Source: CAZSMK01 sp964608095
GTDB taxonomy: Bacteria; Sumerlaeota; Sumerlaeia; MWCT01; JAGHBZ01
Assembly: GCA_964608095.1 (NCBI GenBank)
Contig: CAZSMK010000074.1
Span: 1-23,234, forward strand
Direction: 5' to 3'
Length of the DNA: 23,234 bases
Part shown: positions 7,141-15,538 of the stretch, one piece after another
Position numbering within the stretch: the first letter of the stretch is position 1
Layout: every line of letters begins with the position of its first letter
Translations under genes and position numbers: made by a program
The notes under the pieces: model-generated
Databases searched by the model: none
Seen by the model: only the letters and a program-made list of their open reading frames with translations
Told to the model about the DNA's origin: nothing

Positions 7141-7252
7141 CGCCACGCGGGTAAATATAAAAGAAATCCTTCGCGGTTCAGCTCTCATCCTTGACCTCAC
7201 TCGATACTGATTTCATGAATGTCGAAAAAGGCACATCGTGAGCAGCGTGTTG

Positions 7253-8959
7253 CTACCCTCCGCCTTTCTGCAGGTTATATAAAACGATAACTGGTCCCCT
7301 GTTTCTCCATGGAACGGGTTTAAATTCCGCCACCGGAATAAACTCATTCTCGAGCCGGTCGTAAAAGTCTCGAATTGGTTGAAGTCCTTGCCAGGTATTT
7401 TTTTTAACACGATCATAATAATAACTGGAACACCCCAACCATTGAATTTCGTTTTCCTTGAGCCGTTCGATTGAATATTGGCGGATTTCGGCCTGTAACA
7501 ATGCATCAGACCATGCTGGCATAGGTAAAAAGCGGACATTGTGGCCTGCCCCGGATTTTGCATATTTCTCCATAAGGGCAAAATATCTTCCAGTACCTCC
7601 TTCTTCTTCCGCTTTCGCCTTGAGCCGCCGAATGGTGTCAATCGATAACTCGATCGGCGGATGGTATTGGTAGTAATAGTCGGTGTCGAAAGCGATAGTT
7701 GATGATGAGGTAATGGAGTGGGCAATCCATCGGGCGGCGCGTACCCGCGTATCCTCACCCATTGTTTCCATGTCGAATTTGATGGCGCGGTATAGGGGGA
7801 GGACAACACATAGAATAATAAAAAGCAGAAGGTAACGGCGGAAAATGCCGCGGCTAAAAAGATGCGCGGTCAAAATCGCAAGTCCCGGTGTGAATGGTAA
7901 TACGTAATGCATATCGCGATGGCTGGACAGCATGATGGACACAAGGTTGAATAACAGAAAAAGCATAAGCAAGAGTACTATCATAGTGTGCAGTTCAGGT
8001 GAAGAATTCCTTTTTGATTTCCACTCTTTATATAGATGATAACAAGCTGCGACAACTCCTGTTAATGCCATAAGGGCAAATATGAGACCAAATTCTTCGA
8101 GGAACATCTGGAGATAAAATCGTGGACCGAAGAAGGTCTCGGTTCCGAGCATATATGTCGCGCCCTGAATCTGTCTGAAGATAGTCGACTCGGTTACGCC
8201 TTTGATGAATTGCCATGGATGAAGGATAAAATAAGGGTTGCCGAAAGAAAACCCAAACAGGAAACCTGCGAGTGCATAGAGGAATCCTTTAGCGTAGGCA
8301 CGTTTTTCTCCATGCAGTATTAAAAACCCAAGCGGGAAAACGAGCGCGATGAAACCATTATATTTAGCAGCAGCGGCAAACCCGGCTGCCAGTCCCGATA
8401 AAAAAACGTATTTAAATCGTGCCGTTTCACCCACTCGAATGGCGAAAAACAATGAACCATACATACAAAAAACAAGAAGCGAGTCTTCCTTCGCCACGTG
8501 TGCCATGCGAACCGTGGTGAAACAAACAGCAAAAAGTAGCGCCGCCACAAGACCTGTCTGAACGTTCTTCAATTTCTTCCCTATATGAAAAACAAGGAAG
8601 ATGGTCAATGTTGAGAAGATAACGCTGAAGAGGCGAGCCGTAAAATAAAATATGGCGGGATTCTGGATAAAGAGTCGTTCAAAATCAGCCCCCCCTTTGA
8701 TTATTCCTGTCGCATTATATAGTGCATACACCATCCCATATACAAAAAGAAGAAAAACATTTATCAAGGTAGGTTTGCTGAAATGATGCGGTTTCAACTC
8801 ACCTTTAGCGAGTAAAAGTGTCCGTGCTACCACATCGATCTCGTCTGACGAAAAATATCCGGGATGAGGCAAAGCGTACATGATGGACACGGAACGTAAT
8901 GCGAAGCCCGCTAACAGGACCACGAGTAAAATGATTATTACTTTTTTCCGATCAAGCAT
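7253..8959 (-). CDS. Polytopic GT39/ArnT-like (PMT_2) glycosyltransferase
   Basis: The protein of about 568 residues has an N-terminal membrane anchor (KKVIIILLVVLLAGFALRSV), a first periplasmic loop with the acidic pair D39-E40 (YFSSDEIDV) and roughly ten further hydrophobic helices up to about residue 390. The C-terminus is soluble (about 400-568). This is the plan of GT-C enzymes (dolichyl-/polyprenyl-phosphate-mannose transferase or ArnT family), which move a sugar from a polyprenyl-phosphate carrier to lipid, glycan or protein outside the membrane. The acidic pair in loop 1 is the usual catalytic/metal site. HVAKEDSLL (about 155-163) fits a second family signature. I chose ATG 8959 over TTG 8965; neither has a strong ribosome binding site. 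The gene stands alone. The sugar and acceptor cannot be told. Confidence 0.75.
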   Translation of the reverse strand: MLDRKKVIIILLVVLLAGFALRSVSIMYALPHPGYFSSDEIDVVARTLLLAKGELKPHHFSKPTLINVFLLFVYGMVYALYNATGIIKGGADFERLFIQNPAIFYFTARLFSVIFSTLTIFLVFHIGKKLKNVQTGLVAALLFAVCFTTVRMAHVAKEDSLLVFCMYGSLFFAIRVGETARFKYVFLSGLAAGFAAAAKYNGFIALVFPLGFLILHGEKRAYAKGFLYALAGFLFGFSFGNPYFILHPWQFIKGVTESTIFRQIQGATYMLGTETFFGPRFYLQMFLEEFGLIFALMALTGVVAACYHLYKEWKSKRNSSPELHTMIVLLLMLFLLFNLVSIMLSSHRDMHYVLPFTPGLAILTAHLFSRGIFRRYLLLFIILCVVLPLYRAIKFDMETMGEDTRVRAARWIAHSITSSSTIAFDTDYYYQYHPPIELSIDTIRRLKAKAEEEGGTGRYFALMEKYAKSGAGHNVRFLPMPAWSDALLQAEIRQYSIERLKENEIQWLGCSSYYYDRVKKNTWQGLQPIRDFYDRLENEFIPVAEFKPVPWRNRGPVIVLYNLQKGGG

Positions 8960-9046
8960 GGCCAATTCAATTTTCGCAAAATCCTATGAACGATTGTTCT
9001 ATATCTAACCATCGCATCAGAGTAAAGCCAAATATGCAATTCAGGA

Positions 9047-9082
9047 ATATACTACCGAGCATGATGAGCTCGTGTAGTATAT
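9047..9082. terminator. Strong hairpin downstream of the SDR gene
   Basis: ATATACTAC-CGAGC pairs with GCTCG-T-GTAGTATAT (14 pairs, one bulged T) around loop ATGATGA. It begins 33 bp past the stop of the minus-strand SDR gene and precedes the glycosyltransferase start. The exit sequence is only moderately U-rich, so it may also shape the leader of the glycosyltransferase mRNA. Confidence 0.6.
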
Positions 9083-9114
9083 CGAATGCAGAGAGAGGGA
9101 AAAGTTTTGATGAA

Positions 9115-9873
9115 TCAGATATAAATCATTTTTCGTGTCATGCCGCCGTCGACTATAAAGTTAGCGCCGGTTATGAATGAGTTTTCAGGGTGTGCGAGGA
9201 AAAGCGCCAATGAAGCGATATCATCGGGAGTCCCGACCCGCCCGGCGGGATGTTGCTTGTGATCTTCGTCGGAAAGTTCGGGTGCATGGCGCTCCGATCT
9301 TTTCTTCCATTCAGTGGTCTCTATCCAGCCCGGACTTATGCAATTCACGCGGACATTCGGGGCGAGACTTATCGCCATGGCATGTGTCAGGGCATAAATC
9401 CCACCCTTCGTGGCTGAGTATGCCTCGGTATGCGGCTCGGACATGAACGCTCGTGTCGATGCAAGATTTATGATTACACCTTTACTTTTTCTTAAATACG
9501 GCGTGCAATATTTCGAGCAGATAAATGCACCGCTTAGATTTACCGCAATAACGCGATTCCATTCTTCTATTGTTAATTCTTCCATAGGCTTGTTTATACT
9601 GATTGCAGCATTGTTGACGAGAACATCCAGTTTCCCGAATTCTTTTATCGTCTCACCTATCATTGTCTCAACAGATTCGGCGTCTGAAATATCGCAGTGG
9701 TTGAACTTTATGTCATTGATCGTGCTGAAATCCTTTTCGGTTTCCTGTCCGGCCTCCTTATCGATCTCTGCGATTACGACCTTATACCCGCTCTCGAGGA
9801 AACGTTTCGCCATGTATTTACCTATTCCCTGTCCTCCGCCTGTGATTATTGCAACACTGTCATTATTTCCCAT
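9115..9873 (-). CDS. Short-chain dehydrogenase/reductase (classical SDR)
   Basis: The 252-residue protein has every classical SDR landmark: the nucleotide-binding TGGGQGIG (11-18), D61 in HCDISD, NNAA (87-90), and the catalytic tetrad N112, S139, Y152 and K156 (YSATK). CISPGW follows after the active site, then GRVGTPDDIASLALFLAHPE and the GGM near the C-terminus. The length is standard. It would be an NAD(P)-dependent alcohol/ketone oxidoreductase; SDR sequences do not reveal the substrate. The acidic residue after the second beta strand (IAEID, around 35-38) favours NAD over NADP. The start is supported by GGGGAG nine bases upstream. It is transcribed away from the flavodiiron gene, with which it shares a 239-bp divergent promoter region. 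Confidence 0.88.
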   Translation of the reverse strand: MGNNDSVAIITGGGQGIGKYMAKRFLESGYKVVIAEIDKEAGQETEKDFSTINDIKFNHCDISDAESVETMIGETIKEFGKLDVLVNNAAISINKPMEELTIEEWNRVIAVNLSGAFICSKYCTPYLRKSKGVIINLASTRAFMSEPHTEAYSATKGGIYALTHAMAISLAPNVRVNCISPGWIETTEWKKRSERHAPELSDEDHKQHPAGRVGTPDDIASLALFLAHPENSFITGANFIVDGGMTRKMIYI

Positions 9874-10112
9874 TTTCCCTCGCTCCCCTACTTCAGAATA
9901 TTAAATGTTGCCTCTCCAGAAAAATCCTGACAATACCTCTCTCCTCCTTATCGACAAAAAACAATTTCGGCAATAGCCGGAAGCACAAAACTTGCTTATC
10001 ATTATTTGATACTACAAAAAGATTACTCGATTTGAAAGGATTTCTTTGCGTGTTCCCGTCTCTTAGCATTAAAATCTTATACTGAACAAGGCAATAGACA
10101 GGGAGGAAAACA

Positions 10113-11309
10113 ATGAACGCAACAATACCCATAACGGAGAAAATATACTGGATAGGCGTTAACGATCACGAAACGGATCTTTTTGAATCGATCTGGCCCC
10201 TTCCCCGCGGTATCTCGTACAATTCTTACCTGATACTGGACAAAAAAAATGTATTGATCGACACAGTGAAAGCCGCGTACTTCAACCTGTATCTGGACAA
10301 AATAAAGCACCTACTCCAGGGCGGCAGAACAGTCGATTATCTTGTCGTTAACCACATGGAGCCCGATCATTCAGGCTCGATAAAGGTTCTCAGAGATTTA
10401 TTTCCGGCGATGAAAATCATAGGCAACAAAAAGACGATGGAATTTCTCAAAGATTTTTACGAGGTCGAAGATAGATTGCACATAGTTGCTGACGGCGAGG
10501 AACTCGATCTTGGGGACCAGACACTGAAGTTTTTTCTGACACCCATGGTGCATTGGCCCGAGACCATGATGACGTATGAAGTTACAAATAAGATTCTGTT
10601 TACCTGCGATGCATTCGGCGGATTTGGCGCGCTCGATGATGGCATCTTTGACGATGAGGTCGATTTCGCTTACTACGAAGATGAAATCCTACGGTACTTC
10701 TCTAACATAGTCGGACGCTACAGCAATATGGTACAAAAAGCGCTCGCGAAGCTCGCGGACGTGGACATCAAAGTTATTGCGCCGTCTCACGGACCCATCT
10801 GGCGCCGAAACCCGTCTCACATCATAAAACATTATGACCGCTGGAGCCGCCATGACACCGAAAAAGGTGTCGTGCTGGTTTACGCTTCCATGTATGGCAA
10901 CACGCGAAAGATGGCTGAGGCGGTTTCACGCTCTATGGCGGAACAGGGGATCAAAAAAATCAGGGTTCACGACATTTCACGCAGTCATGTCTCGTTTATT
11001 ATAAGGGACGCCTGGCGATTCAAGGCTCTTGTGCTTGGTAGTCCCACCTATAACACCAGACTCTTCCCCCCTATGGATCATCTGCTTTGTTTCCTGAAAA
11101 GCGAGCTGATGAAAAATCACGTCCTCGGCATCTTCGGTACCTACAGCTGGAGCAAGGGCGCAGTAGATGATCTGCGACAATTCGCCGAAACACCCGGCTG
11201 GACTCTTGTTGAACCTGTCATTGAGGCAAAATCATCGCCTACCGATGAGGATATTAGAAACTGTATCCTTCTTGGCAAAAATATAGTCAAATCCCTTGGC
11301 GACAAGTAG
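10113..11309 (+). CDS. A-type flavoprotein / flavodiiron protein (O2 or NO reductase)
   Basis: The 398-residue protein has a metallo-beta-lactamase-like diiron domain followed by a flavodoxin domain. All diiron ligands are present: H81-x-E83-x-D85-H86, H147, D166 and H226. The FMN-binding loop is S259-M-Y-G-N-T264 in YASMYGNTRKMAEAV, and the acidic/aromatic loops are in GSPTYN and GTYSWSKGA. No rubredoxin or flavin reductase domain is fused, so it is a class A enzyme that needs an external electron donor, not seen in this window. Such proteins reduce O2 to water and/or NO to N2O in the cytoplasm of anaerobes. GGGAGG lies six bases before the ATG. The next gene (photolyase) starts 48 bp downstream on the same strand, suggesting co-transcription. 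Confidence 0.93.
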   Translation: MNATIPITEKIYWIGVNDHETDLFESIWPLPRGISYNSYLILDKKNVLIDTVKAAYFNLYLDKIKHLLQGGRTVDYLVVNHMEPDHSGSIKVLRDLFPAMKIIGNKKTMEFLKDFYEVEDRLHIVADGEELDLGDQTLKFFLTPMVHWPETMMTYEVTNKILFTCDAFGGFGALDDGIFDDEVDFAYYEDEILRYFSNIVGRYSNMVQKALAKLADVDIKVIAPSHGPIWRRNPSHIIKHYDRWSRHDTEKGVVLVYASMYGNTRKMAEAVSRSMAEQGIKKIRVHDISRSHVSFIIRDAWRFKALVLGSPTYNTRLFPPMDHLLCFLKSELMKNHVLGIFGTYSWSKGAVDDLRQFAETPGWTLVEPVIEAKSSPTDEDIRNCILLGKNIVKSLGDK

Positions 11310-11357
11310 TTTCACATATCACGTAACAGTTTCTGAATTTTTTCAAGGAGAAGTCGC

Positions 11358-12707
11358 ATGCTGGAGAAAAGGACACGTCTGATTGGAAAAGGTGATGAGG
11401 CATCCGGACCTGTCGTTTACTGGATGAGCCGCGATCAACGAGTTAATGATAACTGGGCATTGGTATTCGCCCAACAGGAAGCAATTGAACGCAAAAAGCC
11501 GCTTGTCGTTCTTTTTTGTCTGGTTCCCTCTTTTCTCGAAGCAACCCTTCGCCAGTATGGCTTTATGTTAAAGGGCCTTGAAAAGGTTGAAGAAACCCTT
11601 CAAAACAAGAAGAACATTCCTTTTGTGCTTCTCCGAGGAAATCCCGAAAAAGAGATTCCTGTCTTTCTGAATAAGCAAAGAGCAGCGATTCTGGTCACGG
11701 ATTTCGATCCGCTGAAGATAAAGAGGAAATGGAAAAAGAGGGTGATTCGAGAAATCGCCATTCCCGCCTATGAAGTGGATGCTCATAATATCGTTCCCGC
11801 CTGGATCGCATCGCCGAAACAGGAATACGCCGCCTATACCATCCGCCCGAAGATTCACAAGCTACTTCCCGATTTCCTCGTAAAGTTTCCTGGTGTAAAA
11901 AAACATCCCTATACGTGGAAAGATAAGGTTGGAAAATTGGAATGGAGCAAAATAACAGAAGGACTCAAAATCGACCGGTCTCTTAAGGAGATTGACTGGC
12001 TGAAACCGGGTGAAAAAGCCGCTAAAAAAATGCTCAAGCGATTTATAACGGAGAAACTTTCAGATTACGACGAAGCGCGAAACGACCCTACACTGGACGG
12101 ACAATCCAATCTGTCGGCGTACCTGCATTTCGGACAAATCGCGCCACAACGCGTAGCGCTCGAGGTGCAAAACAGCCAGAACCCACGTAAGGCACAAGAG
12201 GCTTTTCTTGAAGAACTCATTGTCAGGCGCGAACTATCCGATAACTTCTGCCTGTATAATGACAAGTATGATTCGTTCGATGGTTTCCCGGATTGGGCGA
12301 AAAACACCCTCAACCAACATCGAAAGGACGAACGAACGTACACTTATTCTCTCGAACAATTCGAGCAGGCGGAGACGCATGATGAGCTGTGGAACGCTGC
12401 ACAACTCGAAATGGTTAAGCGCGGAAAAACGCACGGCTACATGCGCATGTACTGGGCGAAAAAAATCCTTGAGTGGACTGAAAATCCTGAAGAAGCAATG
12501 GCGATTGCCCTGTACCTTAACGACAAATATGAAATCGACGGCAGGGACCCCAACGGCTATACCGGCGTCGCATGGAGTATCGGCGGCGTGCATGATCGCG
12601 CATGGCAGCAACGAGCCGTGTACGGCAAAATTCGTTACATGAGTTATAACGGTAGCAAGTCGAAGTTTGACGTTGAGGGGTATATAAAAAAGGTGCAGGA
12701 ACTTTGA
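11358..12707 (+). CDS. Class II CPD DNA photolyase
   Basis: The 449-residue protein carries the class II signature YWMSRDQRVNDNWAL (21-35). The FAD-domain motifs are SAYLHFGQIAPQRV (253-266), ELIVRRELSDNF (286-297), YMRMYWAKKILEW (361-373), LNDKYEIDGRDPNGYTGVAW (387-406) and the C-terminal MSYNGSKSKFDV (428-439). It uses blue light and reduced FAD to split cyclobutane pyrimidine dimers. Length is typical for the class. AAGGAG stands seven bases before the ATG. It sits between the flavodiiron gene (48 bp upstream) and the MutY-like gene (52 bp downstream), a likely three-gene operon. Confidence 0.95.
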   Translation: MLEKRTRLIGKGDEASGPVVYWMSRDQRVNDNWALVFAQQEAIERKKPLVVLFCLVPSFLEATLRQYGFMLKGLEKVEETLQNKKNIPFVLLRGNPEKEIPVFLNKQRAAILVTDFDPLKIKRKWKKRVIREIAIPAYEVDAHNIVPAWIASPKQEYAAYTIRPKIHKLLPDFLVKFPGVKKHPYTWKDKVGKLEWSKITEGLKIDRSLKEIDWLKPGEKAAKKMLKRFITEKLSDYDEARNDPTLDGQSNLSAYLHFGQIAPQRVALEVQNSQNPRKAQEAFLEELIVRRELSDNFCLYNDKYDSFDGFPDWAKNTLNQHRKDERTYTYSLEQFEQAETHDELWNAAQLEMVKRGKTHGYMRMYWAKKILEWTENPEEAMAIALYLNDKYEIDGRDPNGYTGVAWSIGGVHDRAWQQRAVYGKIRYMSYNGSKSKFDVEGYIKKVQEL

Positions 12708-12759
12708 GAACTCCACTAATGCCTTTTCATTTCTTTTTCTCATATACAGGATCAGGGGA

Positions 12760-13656
12760 ATGACACACAACAGGAACAGCGTCGCCAACAAGTTGGAAGA
12801 AAAAATTAAGCGATTCGAACAGGCGCTCGCCAAAGAAGGCAAAACTCCTGACACAATCAAACAATTCAAAAAATTGATTCGAGGCTACTATGAAATAGCG
12901 GGACGAACTTTTGCATGGCGCGAAATCCATAACCCTTACCATATTGTAGTTTCCGAAATTATGCTGCAACAGACCCAGACCGACAGAGTGGCAAAAAAAT
13001 ACGAGGAATTTATTCGCGCATTTCCGAATTTCAAAACCCTGGCTGAGGCGAGCTTGACAGATATTCTGCGAGTATGGTGCGGCATGGGCTATAACAGGCG
13101 TGCCATCGCCCTGAAAAAAATCGCCGAGAAAGTGGTCGGAGAATTCGGCGGCAGACTTCCTGCCGATCCCGCCATTCTGGCAACCTTTCCCGGCATCGGC
13201 AAAGCAACCGCCGCGTCAATCGTCGCCTTCGCATTCAACAAACCCGTTCTCTTCATCGAGACCAACATCCGGAGTGTCTTCATCCATTTCTTTTTCGGGG
13301 ATAGAGACAACGTAAAAGATTCCGAGATTTTGCCCCTTGTAGAAGAGACACTTGACCGTAAGAACCCGCGCGAATGGTACTACGCATTGATGGACTTCGG
13401 CGTTATGCTCAAGAAATCAATGTCTAATCCGTCGCGCCGCAGTAAACACTACAGAAAGCAATCAACTTTTGAGGGATCGAACCGTCAGATTCGGGGCATG
13501 ATTCTCGACACACTCGTCAGCCATCCCGCCTCTACGGAAAAAAAGATACTGAGCCTCCTCGGCAAAGACCCCGAAAAGGTCAAGTATAACCTCAAGAAAC
13601 TCGGCGCTGAGGGATTTATCGAGGAGTCAAACGGAACCTATTCAATCAAGAAATGA
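12760..13656 (+). CDS. MutY-like adenine DNA glycosylase lacking the Fe-S cluster
   Basis: The 298-residue protein has the HhH-GPD fold of MutY/EndoIII. SEIMLQQTQ (65-73) holds E66, equivalent to the MutY catalytic glutamate. WCGMGYNRR (106-114) and the helix-hairpin-helix LATFPGIGKATAASIVAFAF (140-159) follow. At the place of the catalytic aspartate (DGN in MutY) it reads E167-T-N-I-R. After ALMDFG there is no Cys-x6-Cys-x2-Cys-x5-Cys loop, so no [4Fe-4S] cluster is expected. The MutY C-terminal 8-oxoG-recognition domain is replaced by a winged-helix-like segment (about 237-298: ILSLL..., VKYNLKKLGAEGFIEES). It may remove A opposite 8-oxoG or another mispaired base; the substrate is uncertain. 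Photolyase is 52 bp upstream. No strong ribosome binding site is seen, so coupling to the upstream gene is plausible. Confidence 0.85.
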   Translation: MTHNRNSVANKLEEKIKRFEQALAKEGKTPDTIKQFKKLIRGYYEIAGRTFAWREIHNPYHIVVSEIMLQQTQTDRVAKKYEEFIRAFPNFKTLAEASLTDILRVWCGMGYNRRAIALKKIAEKVVGEFGGRLPADPAILATFPGIGKATAASIVAFAFNKPVLFIETNIRSVFIHFFFGDRDNVKDSEILPLVEETLDRKNPREWYYALMDFGVMLKKSMSNPSRRSKHYRKQSTFEGSNRQIRGMILDTLVSHPASTEKKILSLLGKDPEKVKYNLKKLGAEGFIEESNGTYSIKK

Positions 13657-13727
13657 TACGTTGATAAATTTTCTTCTCATGACTCTTTTCCCGAAATGCC
13701 ATGCATTTTCAAAACGGTTGTTGCCCG

Positions 13728-13757
13728 TTGACATGCGCGGCAAAAATCGTTCATAAT
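13728..13757 (+). promoter_or_regulatory. Promoter of umuDC
   Basis: A perfect TTGACA (13728-13733), an 18-bp spacer and CATAAT (13752-13757) stand 45 bp before the umuD ATG. Overlapping its upstream edge, AACGG-N7-CCGTT (13713-13729) is a small inverted repeat that could hold a repressor. It is not the E. coli (CTGT-N8-ACAG) or B. subtilis (GAAC-N4-GTTC) LexA box. Confidence 0.6.
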
Positions 13758-13802
13758 AGAGTATATTCGAAAGCATTCTTGAAGATCTAAATCCGAGAAT
13801 AT

Positions 13803-14246
13803 ATGAGTAAGAAACGCGAAACAAAGGTCACGGAGATATTCGGGTACGAGAAGCGAATGGAACAGGAGTTGCCGTTATTCCTGGCAAAAATTTCCGCGGG
13901 ATTTCCATCTCCTGCCGATGATTATATCGATACAAAACTCGACCTGAACGAGTACCTTATCAAGCATCCCGCGGCGACCTTCTTCGTACGCGTTGAAGGC
14001 GAATCAATGATTAACGCAGGAATCCATTCCGGCGACATCCTGATAGTTGACCGCGCTGCCGAACCCGCAGACGACAAAATCGTCATCGCCGCTCTTGACG
14101 GCGAACTTACCGTGAAACGCATCAAGAAGAAAAAGGATAAATTGTTTCTGGTAGCCGAGAATCCCGGTTTTATCGAGGTCGAGATCACCCCGGAAAGAAG
14201 CTTCGAAGTATGGGGTGTGGTGACGTACGTCATCCATCATGTATAG
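13803..14246 (+). CDS. umuD: UmuD-like self-cleaving S24 peptidase subunit of pol V
   Basis: The 147-residue protein is UmuD-sized. The self-cleavage site is A32-G33 in ISAGFPSPADDY, followed by the catalytic S68 (VEGESMINAGI) and K105 (GELTVKRI). In UmuD, RecA filaments stimulate cleavage between the Ala/Cys-Gly pair, and the shortened dimer joins UmuC as translesion polymerase V. The N-terminal arm of about 32 residues is too short for a LexA DNA-binding domain, excluding LexA. The ribosome binding site is weak. umuC begins 11 bp after the stop, the standard operon arrangement. Confidence 0.92.
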   Translation: MSKKRETKVTEIFGYEKRMEQELPLFLAKISAGFPSPADDYIDTKLDLNEYLIKHPAATFFVRVEGESMINAGIHSGDILIVDRAAEPADDKIVIAALDGELTVKRIKKKKDKLFLVAENPGFIEVEITPERSFEVWGVVTYVIHHV

Positions 14247-14257
14247 CAGGCACAACC

Positions 14258-15535
14258 ATGAAACCGATAGTTGGACTGGTCGATTGCAATAATTTTTACG
14301 TATCGTGCGAACGGGTGTTCAATCCCGCTCTTGAGGGGAAGCCCGTAGTCGTGCTGTCGAACAACGACGGCTGCATCATCGCGCGTTCAAACGAAGCCAA
14401 AGCCCTGGGGATCAAGATGGGCGAACCCGCCTTTAAAGTGGAGAAGTTTCTGGAGAAACATAACGTCCGCGTTTTCTCTTCCAACTATTCGCTTTACGCC
14501 GACATGTCCCAGCGCGTTATGGAAACCCTTGCGCTTTTCACTCCCGATATCGAGGTTTACTCCATCGACGAGGCATTCCTCTCGCTCGAGCGAATGCCCA
14601 TCCGCTCTTTTCCCCACTTTGCCGGACATATCCAAACTACCGTGAAGAAGTGGACCGGCATCCCCGTAACCGTGGGGATCGCTCCGACGAAGACACTCGC
14701 CAAGATTGCAAACGAAACGGCAAAAAAGAACCCCGCGTACAAAGGCGTATTGAATCTTATCGACCACCCTGACATTGACCGCATTCTCGGCGCCATCGAC
14801 GTCTCGGATGTCTGGGGCGTGGGACGTCAATACACCAAATTTCTAAGACGCCATGGAATATGTACCGCACTGGATCTCAAAAACGCCTCGTGTGACTGGA
14901 TTAAAAAGTATATGACTATAGTGGGAGTAAGAACAGTACTCGAGTTGCGGGGTATTTCGTGCATCGAGTTCGAGGACGCGCCGCCGCCTAAAAAAGGCAT
15001 TTGCGCCTCCCGCTCGTTTGGCAAAAAGATAGATTCCCCGGCGGATCTCAAGGAGGCGCTGGCAAGTTACGTAGCCCGCGCGGCGGAAAAACTCCGGGCG
15101 CAACGCTCGGTCGCATCATGCCTGCAGGTCTATCTTACCACGAGCCCATTCAGAGAAGATGCCCAGTATTACAACGTCGCAACCACGTTCCTGCCGGTTG
15201 CGACCTCATACACGCCGGAGCTCATTCGCTATGCCTTCCGTATGCTCGAGAAGATATATAAGCCCGGCTATAAATATCACAAAATCGCCGTCATGCTGAC
15301 AGAAATCAAGCCGCAAGATTGCCTCCAGCGCGACATGTTCGTTGCCGAGGAAGGCGGCGGGAACCGGCAACGCCTGATGGAAACAGTCGATACGGTAAAT
15401 GCACGCTGGGGCAGAGACACGCTGAGTTACGCCGCCGGCGGTGTCCAGCAATCATGGAAGATGCGTCGCGCTAAACTCACCCCTCGCTTTACCACCCAAT
15501 GGCATGAATTACCTGTGGTAAGAGCCTCCGTTTGA
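14258..15535 (+). CDS. umuC: UmuC-like Y-family translesion DNA polymerase
   Basis: The 425-residue product (ATG 14258, MKPIVGLVDCNNFYVSCERV) has the Y-family palm residues D9 and D104-E105 (YSIDEAFLSL). NNDGCIIARSNEAK (35-48) is in the fingers, and VTVGIAPTKTLAKIANETAK lies in the palm. A VWGVGRQYTKFL helix-hairpin-helix comes next, followed by the little-finger domain. The C-terminal WKMRRAKLTPRFTTQWHELP is characteristic of UmuC rather than DinB. The in-frame start further upstream (14210) would overlap umuD by 37 bp and is less likely. Its stop is only three bases from that of the convergent TudS-like gene, so transcripts probably overlap. Confidence 0.95.
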   Translation: MKPIVGLVDCNNFYVSCERVFNPALEGKPVVVLSNNDGCIIARSNEAKALGIKMGEPAFKVEKFLEKHNVRVFSSNYSLYADMSQRVMETLALFTPDIEVYSIDEAFLSLERMPIRSFPHFAGHIQTTVKKWTGIPVTVGIAPTKTLAKIANETAKKNPAYKGVLNLIDHPDIDRILGAIDVSDVWGVGRQYTKFLRRHGICTALDLKNASCDWIKKYMTIVGVRTVLELRGISCIEFEDAPPPKKGICASRSFGKKIDSPADLKEALASYVARAAEKLRAQRSVASCLQVYLTTSPFREDAQYYNVATTFLPVATSYTPELIRYAFRMLEKIYKPGYKYHKIAVMLTEIKPQDCLQRDMFVAEEGGGNRQRLMETVDTVNARWGRDTLSYAAGGVQQSWKMRRAKLTPRFTTQWHELPVVRASV

Positions 15536-15538
15536 TAC

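Noticed and set aside
7131..7195. Short frame starting at the ATG after GGAGGAGG in the palindrome
   Set aside because: Only about 18 codons, without resemblance to anything; the apparent ribosome binding site is half of the palindrome.
12234..12869. 211-codon minus-strand frame opposite photolyase and the MutY-like gene
   Set aside because: Both plus-strand genes have full family motifs; this is an antisense shadow.
13803..14246. LexA repressor instead of UmuD
   Set aside because: Only about 32 residues precede the cleavage site, too short for a LexA winged helix, and umuC follows directly.
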